64,000 bases of DNA from positions 80,291-144,290 of the forward strand of contig JBEKXU010000009.1 in the NCBI GenBank assembly GCA_049511715.1. The letters are read 5' to 3'. A program made the translations under genes and the position numbers. Of the stretch, positions 33,971 through 41,592 are shown in pieces. Every line of letters starts with the position of its first letter. The stretch's first letter is position 1. The DNA comes from JBEKHT01 sp049511715 (GTDB lineage: Bacteria > Chloroflexota > Anaerolineae > Anaerolineales > RBG-16-64-43). The notes under the pieces were generated by a model. The model was not told the DNA's origin, ran no database searches, and saw only the letters and a list, made by a program, of their open reading frames with translations.

Positions 33971-35116
33971 ATGGATTTCGAACTCAGCGACGAGCAACGG
34001 ATGTGGCGAGAGACGATCCGGGATTTCTGCGATAAGGAGGTCAGCCCGCGGGCAAGGCAAGTGGACGAAACGGGCGAGTTCAACTGGGAAGCGGTCCATA
34101 AGATGGGGCCGCTGGGGCTGCTGGGCCTGAACATCCCGGAGGAATTTGGCGGGCCCGGCGTGGACGCGATTTGCGCAGCCATCGCCGTCGAAGAGCTCGG
34201 CCGGGCTTGCGGCAGTACCGCCCTGGCGATTGCAGCGCACAACAGCCTCGGATGCGGTCCCCTGGCCTTGTTCGGCACGCAGGCGCAAAAAAAGCGCTGG
34301 TTGCCGCGACTCGCCCGTGGAGAGGGGAGGCTCGCTGCCCTGGCGCTGACGGAGCCCGGGGCAGGATCCGATCTTCTTGGAGGCGTGCAGACCCGAGCGC
34401 GGCGTGAGGGCGATGGATGGGTCATCCGCGGGTCGAAGATGTGGTGCACCAATGCCAGTGTTGCCGACCTCATCGTCACGCTGGTTCGGACGGATCCGGG
34501 CGGGGGTTCGCATTCGCTGAGTATGATCGTTGTCCCCACGGAAGTGCCGGGATTGACGATTGGTCCCGCCGAGAAGAAGATGGGGCTACATGGTTCTCCC
34601 ACCCACGCGGTGACGTACGAGGACGTTCGGGTACCGGTCGATTATCTGTTGGGCGAGGAGGGCCATGGCCTGCAGATGGCCCTGGCGATCCTGGACGGCG
34701 GGCGGATCGGGATCGGCGCGCTGGCTGTCGGTCTGGCTCAGGCAGCTTTTGAACAAGCGATCCGCTATGCCAAGGAGCGGAGCACCTTTGGAGTGCCGAT
34801 CAGTTCCCATCAAGCCATCCAGTGGATGCTCGCCGATGCGGCCACGGAGATTGAAGCTGCCCGAGGAATGATCCTGCGCGCGGCTTGGTTCAAGCAAACG
34901 GGAAAGCCGTTCACCTTGCAGGCGGCGATGGCCAAGCTCTTCGCGACGGAAATGGCTGAGCGGGTTTGTCGAAACGCTATTCAGGTGCACGGAGGCTACG
35001 GGTACTCGGCAGAGTACCCCGTAGAGCGCATCTACCGCGATGCGCGCCTGATGACGATCGGGGAAGGCACCAGCGAGGTCCAGCGCATGGTGATTGCCAA
35101 GCGCATCCTGGCCTAG
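33971..35116 (+). CDS. Acyl-CoA dehydrogenase
   Basis: A 381-residue FAD enzyme that oxidises acyl-CoA to enoyl-CoA. Family signatures are present in order: ALTEPGAGSD, then GVPISSHQAIQWMLAD, QVHGGYGYSAEYPVER and IGEGTSEVQRMVIAK. The Glu of IGEGTSE is the position of the catalytic base in short- and medium-chain enzymes. The ATG at 33971, with GAGG six bases upstream, gives the normal N-terminus MDFELSDEQ. It lies about 290 bases after the IS element; that gap shows nothing recognisable. No electron-transfer flavoprotein gene is nearby. Confidence 0.9.
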   Translation: MDFELSDEQRMWRETIRDFCDKEVSPRARQVDETGEFNWEAVHKMGPLGLLGLNIPEEFGGPGVDAICAAIAVEELGRACGSTALAIAAHNSLGCGPLALFGTQAQKKRWLPRLARGEGRLAALALTEPGAGSDLLGGVQTRARREGDGWVIRGSKMWCTNASVADLIVTLVRTDPGGGSHSLSMIVVPTEVPGLTIGPAEKKMGLHGSPTHAVTYEDVRVPVDYLLGEEGHGLQMALAILDGGRIGIGALAVGLAQAAFEQAIRYAKERSTFGVPISSHQAIQWMLADAATEIEAARGMILRAAWFKQTGKPFTLQAAMAKLFATEMAERVCRNAIQVHGGYGYSAEYPVERIYRDARLMTIGEGTSEVQRMVIAKRILA

Positions 35117-35331
35117 AGGGCTTCGCCGGGGCGTTGAGGACCCACGCTGGCCTCCGGGGCCGTCCGGCGACAAGCTGGGGGCTCTCGTCAGCCAGACGGA
35201 GGCCGCCCATCGAGAGCTGAGGCTTCCAGCGAAGGAGACTTGACAGCCCGGAAAAGGCTCAAGGAAGGGCAGCTGCGCCAGTCGTTCCGAGCTACCGTTC
35301 TTCCTCTATCCGGCCGAACTCTCCCCTCGGC

Positions 35332-36207
35332 CTAGGCTGTCACGCCCTCGAAGAGATCGTGCTCGCGCGAGCGCGGAGGCTCGGCAGGGATGGCCCGCAT
35401 GAAGGTTTCTTCCGCCGCCAGGAGCCGTTGCAGCCCGGACAGCGGGCCCAGCAGCCGTCCGCCTCCCTGACTGGAATGGCAGGCGGACGCCTCGTCCTTG
35501 ACTTTGAGCACACTGCGTATGGAAATCGAAGCATGGATCGGGAATTCCACGCCAGCGAAGGAAGTCAGGTCGATGTCCTGGTTGTGCCCAAACTTGCGGG
35601 GATCCCGGCCGAAGAGGGGGAGGACCCGAACCGCAAACCGAAAGAGTCGCCTCGACATGGTGTGGAAGTAAAGCTTCTGTGGCGAGTAAGCCGGAAGACC
35701 ATCCAGCTCCACTGAAGGATCTCCTGCCATCGGGAAGGCCTCCACGGTCGCATTGTGAATCGCGATGTGGTCCGGGTGGCGATAGCCTCCGATGGGATCG
35801 AAGGTGATGACCACCTGAGGCCGAATCTGGCGCATGAGGGCGGCAACCTTTCGGGCGACCTGAATCGTAGGCTGCGCTGCCAACGCTTCGGGGTTCCGGT
35901 TGTCGGGTGATCCGGTCATCCCTGAATCGCGGTAGTTCAGGAAATGGACATCCCTCAATCCCAGAACCTCGGCGGCGCAGCGCAGCTCTGCCCTGCGCAT
36001 CTCCCCCGGGGATTGGAATCCGCGCAGGTCCGGCGGTGCGATGCCCACTTCGCCTGAGGTGGCGCAGATCAGGTGAACCTCGACTCCTTGGCGGGCGTAA
36101 TAGGCGAGCGTCCCGCCGGTACCAAATGTCTCGTCATCTGGGTGAGCCAGTACGGCCAGCAGTCGCAGTCCCTGCCGGTGCGTAGAGGCATGGCTGGGCT
36201 CCCTCAC
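35332..36207 (-). CDS. PIG-L / LmbE-family deacetylase
   Basis: A 291-residue zinc-dependent deacetylase. The metal site is formed by AHPDDE near residue 20 and by RHPDH near residue 137; TSGEVG follows the first. Family members remove acetyl groups from N-acetylglucosaminyl compounds (glycolipids, mycothiol, bacillithiol precursors). The substrate here is unknown. The GTG start at 36207 is preferred because GAGG lies eight bases upstream and longer frames add unnatural sequence. The region 35117-35331, between this and the convergent dehydrogenase gene, holds nothing recognisable. Confidence 0.8.
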   Translation of the reverse strand: MREPSHASTHRQGLRLLAVLAHPDDETFGTGGTLAYYARQGVEVHLICATSGEVGIAPPDLRGFQSPGEMRRAELRCAAEVLGLRDVHFLNYRDSGMTGSPDNRNPEALAAQPTIQVARKVAALMRQIRPQVVITFDPIGGYRHPDHIAIHNATVEAFPMAGDPSVELDGLPAYSPQKLYFHTMSRRLFRFAVRVLPLFGRDPRKFGHNQDIDLTSFAGVEFPIHASISIRSVLKVKDEASACHSSQGGGRLLGPLSGLQRLLAAEETFMRAIPAEPPRSREHDLFEGVTA

Positions 36208-36460
36208 TTTGCGCACCTCTTTCCACTTGCCTTCTCGCGCGTTCCGCGATGACCGCGGGGAGATTTTACCGCAGCTTGAAGAGCAGAACGGTTCCGGTTT
36301 TGGGGCGAGAGCCGATCGCCCCTCGGAAACAGGGGAGGGAGGTAGCGAGTTTCGCCGCGGTGTGCCGAAAACGCCCCCTCGCTCGGCCAAGGGAAGAGTG
36401 CCCGGGGTGAAATCGCTCGCGCGCATGCCGGAAAGGGACGGTCCCCACCGTCAAGCGTCC

Positions 36461-37477
36461 TCATGTGCGCCGACTGGGGCCTACGGCCATCCCTGGGCCC
36501 TCCAAGCGGATCGTAGTCAACGGTCCCGGGAACACACGTCTCAGGCCGGCGGCCCGCGCCGCTTGGCGAGCCAGATCTATTTCTTCCGGGAGCGGACGGC
36601 GGCCGAGGGTGCCGCTCCTCTTTGTCCCCTTGGCCGGGCTATAGTCATCCAGGAGACAGAGAAAGGTGTCGGGCGAGATCTGATGCGAAAGAAAGCGCGC
36701 GACCCGGGCCGTCCCGGCCACTTGGTCGGGCAGCACCCAGTGGCGGACCAGCAGCCCGCGCAGGGCCAGACCTTCCGAGCTGAACAGAAGATCCCCGACT
36801 TGGCGATGCATCTCTTTCACCGCCAGTCGATTGACCGGTGGGTAATCCCGCAGCTTTAAGTAGCGCCTCGCTTCGCGCACATTTCCAACCAACATGTCCG
36901 TCGCAAAGACATCGACAACGCCGTCCAGCAGATGCAGCGCTTCACACGACTCATATCCCTGCGTGTTGTAAATCAGGGGCACATGCAATCCGCCCTCGAC
37001 CGCAAGAGCCAAAGCTTGCAGGACCTGGGCAATGACAAACGTGGGAGGAAAGAGATTGATGTTGTGGCACCCCAGTGCTTGCAATTCGAGAAGGACTCTT
37101 GCCAGCTCGGCCGTCTCCACCTCTTTCCCCGTTTCGGGGGCAGAGGTCCGGACGCTCATCCGGCCAGCGATCGGCTCGCCGGGGCGAGGCCGTTCGGTCG
37201 TCGAACGGAAGGCCAAAGGCGGGCCTTCGAAAAGGACCAGCCCGGAACCGCGCCAACCGGCCAAGGGGGGAAGTTCTCCGAAATCCGGGATAAAGGAGAT
37301 CAGGCGTGCCTTGGCCGCGATTCCACAAGCCCCCGGGTTTCGGTTGCGATTGGCATGGCAGGCATAGGGGCAAAGGTCACAGTGCGCGATTCGCGCCTGG
37401 GCTTGCCCCGCGCGACGCCGAAGTTCCCCTCGCCCCAGCTGCTGCAAGTAGATCGGAGTGTATTGGAACTCGCGCAT
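36461..37477 (-). CDS. PflX-like (COG1313) protein lacking the radical-SAM cysteines
   Basis: A 338-residue protein that aligns along its whole length with PflX-type radical-SAM proteins. The N-terminal cysteines C33, C36, C40 and C51 (HCDLCPYAC, then GACG), the HNINLFPPTFV segment, LIYNTQGYES and VKEMHRQVGDL with LLVRHWVLPD are all in place. But where the family has its cluster motif CxxxCxxC, the sequence reads GPPLAFRST, with P86, F90 and T93 at exactly the three Cys positions. The frame is intact, so this is substitution, not a shift. The protein cannot bind the usual radical-SAM cluster and probably has another role. Single gene; the 240 bases to nuoN are empty. Confidence 0.8.
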   Translation of the reverse strand: MREFQYTPIYLQQLGRGELRRRAGQAQARIAHCDLCPYACHANRNRNPGACGIAAKARLISFIPDFGELPPLAGWRGSGLVLFEGPPLAFRSTTERPRPGEPIAGRMSVRTSAPETGKEVETAELARVLLELQALGCHNINLFPPTFVIAQVLQALALAVEGGLHVPLIYNTQGYESCEALHLLDGVVDVFATDMLVGNVREARRYLKLRDYPPVNRLAVKEMHRQVGDLLFSSEGLALRGLLVRHWVLPDQVAGTARVARFLSHQISPDTFLCLLDDYSPAKGTKRSGTLGRRPLPEEIDLARQAARAAGLRRVFPGPLTTIRLEGPGMAVGPSRRT

Positions 37478-37718
37478 CGCAAACCCCGCGAAGTCCCCCC
37501 AGGCGCTCAGGCTGAGAGGTCTCCGGCCATTTCAAATCGGAGGATCGTCGAGTTCGGGCGCCGAACTCCTGGGCCGTTTCGCCGTTTCTTCGCACTTGGC
37601 CGGCACGGATCCGATGCGGGCGCCGGGGGAACCGACCGCAGGGCGAGGCGAAACCCGGAAGGGGCCCAGGAGGCAGGAAGCCGGCGATCGAGGTGCAGGG
37701 CTGGACGCATTCTCGAGC

Positions 37719-39161
37719 CTATCCGATTGGGTACACTACCCTTTGCAGGAACTGGAGAAAGGGAGTGGGATACACGCCGAGCACCATGACAATGCCCGCA
37801 AGCACCACCAGGGCAATTCCCTCACCGCGGGAAAGCAGGCGAACCGGCAGGGACCGCAGCGGCTCTTCGGACGGCCGGCGAAAGAGAACCAAGGCGACCC
37901 GCAGGTAATAGAAAACCCCTACCACGCTTGCGATCACGAGCAGGATGAGAAGGAACCAGAGCGAGGCCTCCATCCCGGCGGTGACGATGTAAAACTTCAT
38001 CAGCAGGCCGGCGGTCGGCGGCACGCCCGCCAAGGCGACGAGGGACATGGTCAAGAGGATGGCCAGCCCGGGCCGGCGATAGAACAGCCCGCGATACTCC
38101 TCCAGATCCTCTACCTCGTGTTCAGGGCTCGAGAGCGCGCCGACCACCCCGAAGGCACTCAGGGTGATGGCAAAGTAGGCAGTCAAGTAGAAGGCCACGG
38201 CAGGTCGAGCGGATGGGCCGAGCGCAAGAAAAGGAATCAGAAGGTAGCCAAGGTGAGCGATTGACGAGTACGCCAGAATCCGTTTCAGATTGCTTTGCAC
38301 CAAGGCCAAGAGGTTTCCAGCGAGCATGGACGCGATGCAGAGGACTGCGAACATCCACCATAGCGATCGATCGCTGTGAATGGCCGCTTGCCCGAAGAGC
38401 CTCAGAAACAGCACAAAGAGGCTTCCCTTCGACACCGTGGCGATAAACCCGCTCACCGGAGCCGGGGCCCCCTGGTACACGTCCGGCGTCCAAACGTGAA
38501 AGGGAACCAGCGCAAGCTCGAATCCGACCCCGACTGCCAACAGTCCGTACCCCGTCAGAAGAAAGAGATGGGAGGATCCGGGGGAGGAGCTGGCCAGCAT
38601 GAGCCCGGAGAATTCCAGGGTGCCGAGTTGGTCGTAGAGGAAGGCCATTCCAAGAAGCAGGAAGGCGGAGGCGGCGGCAGACAGAATCAGATACTTGAAT
38701 CCCGCCTCGAGGCGGGCACGGCCCGCTTTGGGATAGCAGATCATCACGTACAAGGGAACGCTCAGGAGTTCCAGCCCGAGAAAGAAGGTTGCGAAATGGC
38801 TGCTGACCACCAGGACAGCTGCGCCCAGAGTGGCCAGAAGAAGCAGGACGTAGTATTCCTCCGCATTCCCGTGGCCTCCCCTCAGGTACCCGAAAGAAAG
38901 CACGGCAACGATCAGCCCGCCGGCCAGCATCAACCCAAGGAAGTAGAGTGCATACGGGTCGACAAGGACCAGGGAAGTTACTTTCGCCGGCAGGGTTCGA
39001 GCCACGAAGGGCAAGCTACCCAGGGCCACCAGGTAAATCAAGAGGGTGAGCACCCAAGTGAGGGCATGATGACGATAAAAGGCGGCCTGCAACATCACAA
39101 CCACGGCCCCAAGGCCAAGGATGAGCAGTGGGAGAATGGGAATGAGGGCCGATAGGGTCAT
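37719..39161 (-). CDS. nuoN: NADH-quinone oxidoreductase subunit N
   Basis: A 480-residue antiporter-like membrane subunit of complex I that pumps protons, with about 14 hydrophobic segments. Signature parts include GLELLSVPLYVMI with the functional Glu of helix 5, the Lys-bearing FKYLILSAAASAFLL and TPDVYQGAPAPVSGFIATVSKG. ATG 39161 gives the standard N-terminus. It is the last gene of the nuo operon and follows nuoK after only 89 bases; nuoL and nuoM, normally between them, are absent. Confidence 0.95.
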   Translation of the reverse strand: MTLSALIPILPLLILGLGAVVVMLQAAFYRHHALTWVLTLLIYLVALGSLPFVARTLPAKVTSLVLVDPYALYFLGLMLAGGLIVAVLSFGYLRGGHGNAEEYYVLLLLATLGAAVLVVSSHFATFFLGLELLSVPLYVMICYPKAGRARLEAGFKYLILSAAASAFLLLGMAFLYDQLGTLEFSGLMLASSSPGSSHLFLLTGYGLLAVGVGFELALVPFHVWTPDVYQGAPAPVSGFIATVSKGSLFVLFLRLFGQAAIHSDRSLWWMFAVLCIASMLAGNLLALVQSNLKRILAYSSIAHLGYLLIPFLALGPSARPAVAFYLTAYFAITLSAFGVVGALSSPEHEVEDLEEYRGLFYRRPGLAILLTMSLVALAGVPPTAGLLMKFYIVTAGMEASLWFLLILLVIASVVGVFYYLRVALVLFRRPSEEPLRSLPVRLLSRGEGIALVVLAGIVMVLGVYPTPFLQFLQRVVYPIG

Positions 39162-39250
39162 GACTGCGCGTTTCCCCTCACGCTCCGTGCGCAAGAACCA
39201 CGGGCGGCATTCGCCCTGCACCGATGCTCGGCCGGGACCGGTCCATAGAT

Positions 39251-39559
39251 TCAGCCTCTGAGGTCGCTAGCCGCATCGATATCCAGGGTGTGGAACCGAT
39301 GCTGGAATTGAATCAGCAGGGCGAGCCCGACCGACAGTTCAGCGGCCGCCACGGTCAGGATGAAGATGAACATCACCTGGCCGTCGGCCTGGGCCCAGCG
39401 AGAGCCAGCGACGACAAAGGCCAAGCCGGCGGCGTTGAGCATGATCTCGAGGGACAGCAAGATGAAAAAAAGGTTCCGCCGGATGATGACTCCCAGCACA
39501 CCCAAGCCAAAGAGGATGCCCGCGAGAACCATACCATACAGTGTGGGAACGGTGGTCAT
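39251..39559 (-). CDS. nuoK: NADH-quinone oxidoreductase subunit K
   Basis: A 102-residue membrane subunit with three transmembrane segments and the conserved Glu residues of the proton path in SLEIMLNAAGL and TVAAAELSVGLAL. Normal length. It follows nuoJ after about 24 bases and precedes nuoN directly. Confidence 0.95.
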   Translation of the reverse strand: MTTVPTLYGMVLAGILFGLGVLGVIIRRNLFFILLSLEIMLNAAGLAFVVAGSRWAQADGQVMFIFILTVAAAELSVGLALLIQFQHRFHTLDIDAASDLRG

Positions 39560-39583
39560 GGTGCCGCTTCCTCCCTCCGTGCC

Positions 39584-40078
39584 TCAGTCTGGCTCGCGCC
39601 TGCCCGCGTGAAAGGCGGCGACGAGGCCGGCCATAAGAACGAACGAGGCAAGCTCCACACCCAAGAGATACGGACCCAGAAGGGTGAGGCTAACCCCCAG
39701 GGGGGTAATGATCTGCGCTGGGGGGGCGGCCAGAACTTCGTGGAGGGTCACATAGGCCAGCTCGGCGATCAGGATCACGGCCAGAACGGCGGGGCCGCCC
39801 CAATTGGCAGGCTGGAGCCAGAGGCGTTCCTGCTCGGTGGCCTCCGGACCGACATTGAGCAGCATCACCACGAAGACGAACAGGACCATAATGGCCCCGG
39901 CATAGATGATTACCTCGAGGACGGCCGCAAAAGGAGCGCCCAGCGTAAAGAAGGAAAGAGCCACGGCCAGGAGAGAAACGATCATGTACAAAAGCGCGTG
40001 GATGGCGTTCAGGCGGGAAATGGCCAGAACGGTCGACAGGATCGCCACGGCACCGGCCAGGTAGAAGATCACGTTCAT
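39584..40078 (-). CDS. nuoJ: NADH-quinone oxidoreductase subunit J
   Basis: A 164-residue membrane subunit with five hydrophobic segments. VIIYAGAIMVLFVFVVMLL is the hallmark third helix, whose pi-bulge moves during coupling. ATG 40078 lies behind GAAGGAGG; the frame's upstream extension overlaps nuoI and is not real. It lies 34 bases after nuoI. Confidence 0.95.
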   Translation of the reverse strand: MNVIFYLAGAVAILSTVLAISRLNAIHALLYMIVSLLAVALSFFTLGAPFAAVLEVIIYAGAIMVLFVFVVMLLNVGPEATEQERLWLQPANWGGPAVLAVILIAELAYVTLHEVLAAPPAQIITPLGVSLTLLGPYLLGVELASFVLMAGLVAAFHAGRREPD

Positions 40079-40112
40079 CCCACCTTCCTCCTTCGGCGAG
40101 CTCGGTGAGCCT

Positions 40113-40628
40113 TTATGGCAGCAGGGCGCGCAGGTCCACGGGCCGGTCCTCGTTTTCCGCCTCGCCTTTGTCCTTCCCCGCAACCTTTAGCCCCGACACC
40201 CCGTAGAAGTTGTATCCGGGGTATTTCCCCGGCCCGTCAATGAGAAGATCTTCCTTTTCATAGACCAAATGTTGCCGATCCGGCTCACACATTTCAAAGT
40301 CAGGAGTGAGTTGAATGGCATCGGTCGGACACGCTTCCTCACAGTACCCGCAGAAGATGCACCGGGAAAAATTGATCCGGAAGAACTCGGGATAGCGGCG
40401 TCCGCTCTCGTCCTGCGTGGCCTGCAGGGAAATGCAGCCGACTGGGCAGGCGACGGCGCACAGATAGCACGCCACGCAGCGCTCTTGCCCGTCGGGGCTC
40501 CGAGACAGAATGATTCGGCCCCTCCAGCGTGGTGGCAGGTACGCCTTTTTCTCAGGGTAAGGAATCGTAACCTTGCGCCGAAACAGGTGCAGGAACACAT
40601 TCCAAATGGTTACCAGGGAACTCAGCAT
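40113..40628 (-). CDS. nuoI: NADH-quinone oxidoreductase subunit I
   Basis: A 171-residue peripheral subunit carrying two [4Fe-4S] clusters (N6a, N6b). The ferredoxin motifs are CVACYLCAVACPVGC and CIFCGYCEEACPTDA. An N-terminal amphipathic helix lies against NuoH. It passes electrons from NuoG to NuoB. Confidence 0.96.
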   Translation of the reverse strand: MLSSLVTIWNVFLHLFRRKVTIPYPEKKAYLPPRWRGRIILSRSPDGQERCVACYLCAVACPVGCISLQATQDESGRRYPEFFRINFSRCIFCGYCEEACPTDAIQLTPDFEMCEPDRQHLVYEKEDLLIDGPGKYPGYNFYGVSGLKVAGKDKGEAENEDRPVDLRALLP

Positions 40629-40638
40629 GATCCGTTCC

Positions 40639-41592
40639 CTACCCGGCGGCCAACAAGACAGCTCCCGTCACCAGCAGGTTCAGCAAGCTGAGGGGAAGCA
40701 GGAGCTTCCAGCCGAGAGCCATGAGTTGATCATAACGAGGCCGGGGCAGAGAGCCCCGGATGACGATCAGGGCGCAAATGACCAGGAAGGTCTTCAGTGC
40801 AAACCAAAGGATCGGGGGCAAAAACGGCCCCTGCCATCCTCCGAAGAACAAAGTCACGATCATCACGGAGGTCAACGTCAGCCCGAGGTACTCGGCCACG
40901 TAGAACATCCCAAACTTCATGCCCGAGTACTCGGAATGATACCCGGCTACCAGTTCACTGTCGGCCTCCGGGAGATCGAACGGCAACCGTCGCGACTCGG
41001 CCAGGGCCGCAATCGTGAACACCACAAAGCCGATGACCTGGGGGATCACGAACCAGACGCGTCCTTGTGCTTCCACAATCGAATCCAGGCTGAAGGATCC
41101 GGCCAGCATCACCACTCCCATCAGCGAGAGCCCCATGAAGACCTCATAGCTCACCATTTGAGCTGCGGCGCGCATTCCCCCCAGGAGGGAATACTTGTTG
41201 TTCGAGGCCCATCCTGCGAGCACAATGCCGTACACCCCGAGAGAGGACATCGCCAAGAAGAACAAGAGGCCAATATTGAGGTCGGCCACGCCGATCCCCG
41301 GGGCCAGCGGGACGATCGCGAACGAGGCCAGCACGCTCGCTGTGACGATTGCCGGGGCCAGCACGAAGACCGGCCGGTCTGCAAAGGGCGGGATCCAGTC
41401 TTCCTTTGTGAAGATCTTGATCATGTCGGCCAAAACCTGCAGCAGTCCCAATGGGCCCACTCGGTTGGGGCCCAATCGATCTTGCAGGAGGGCCAATAGG
41501 CGCCGCTCCAACCAGATGAGACCGGCGGCCACAAGCAAGGCTGCGATGAGGACCCCGAAGACCACCAGCAGCCAGTGCACCGTTGGGCTCAC
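40639..41592 (-). CDS. nuoH: NADH-quinone oxidoreductase subunit H
   Basis: A 317-residue membrane subunit at the quinone site. The family signature LGPNRVGPLGLLQVLAD, the loop EDWIPPFADRP, and AESRRLPFDLPEADSELVAGYH with the conserved acidic residues lining the entry channel are all present. It starts at GTG 41592, overlapping the nuoG stop by four bases (GTGA). Confidence 0.96.
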   Translation of the reverse strand: MSPTVHWLLVVFGVLIAALLVAAGLIWLERRLLALLQDRLGPNRVGPLGLLQVLADMIKIFTKEDWIPPFADRPVFVLAPAIVTASVLASFAIVPLAPGIGVADLNIGLLFFLAMSSLGVYGIVLAGWASNNKYSLLGGMRAAAQMVSYEVFMGLSLMGVVMLAGSFSLDSIVEAQGRVWFVIPQVIGFVVFTIAALAESRRLPFDLPEADSELVAGYHSEYSGMKFGMFYVAEYLGLTLTSVMIVTLFFGGWQGPFLPPILWFALKTFLVICALIVIRGSLPRPRYDQLMALGWKLLLPLSLLNLLVTGAVLLAAG

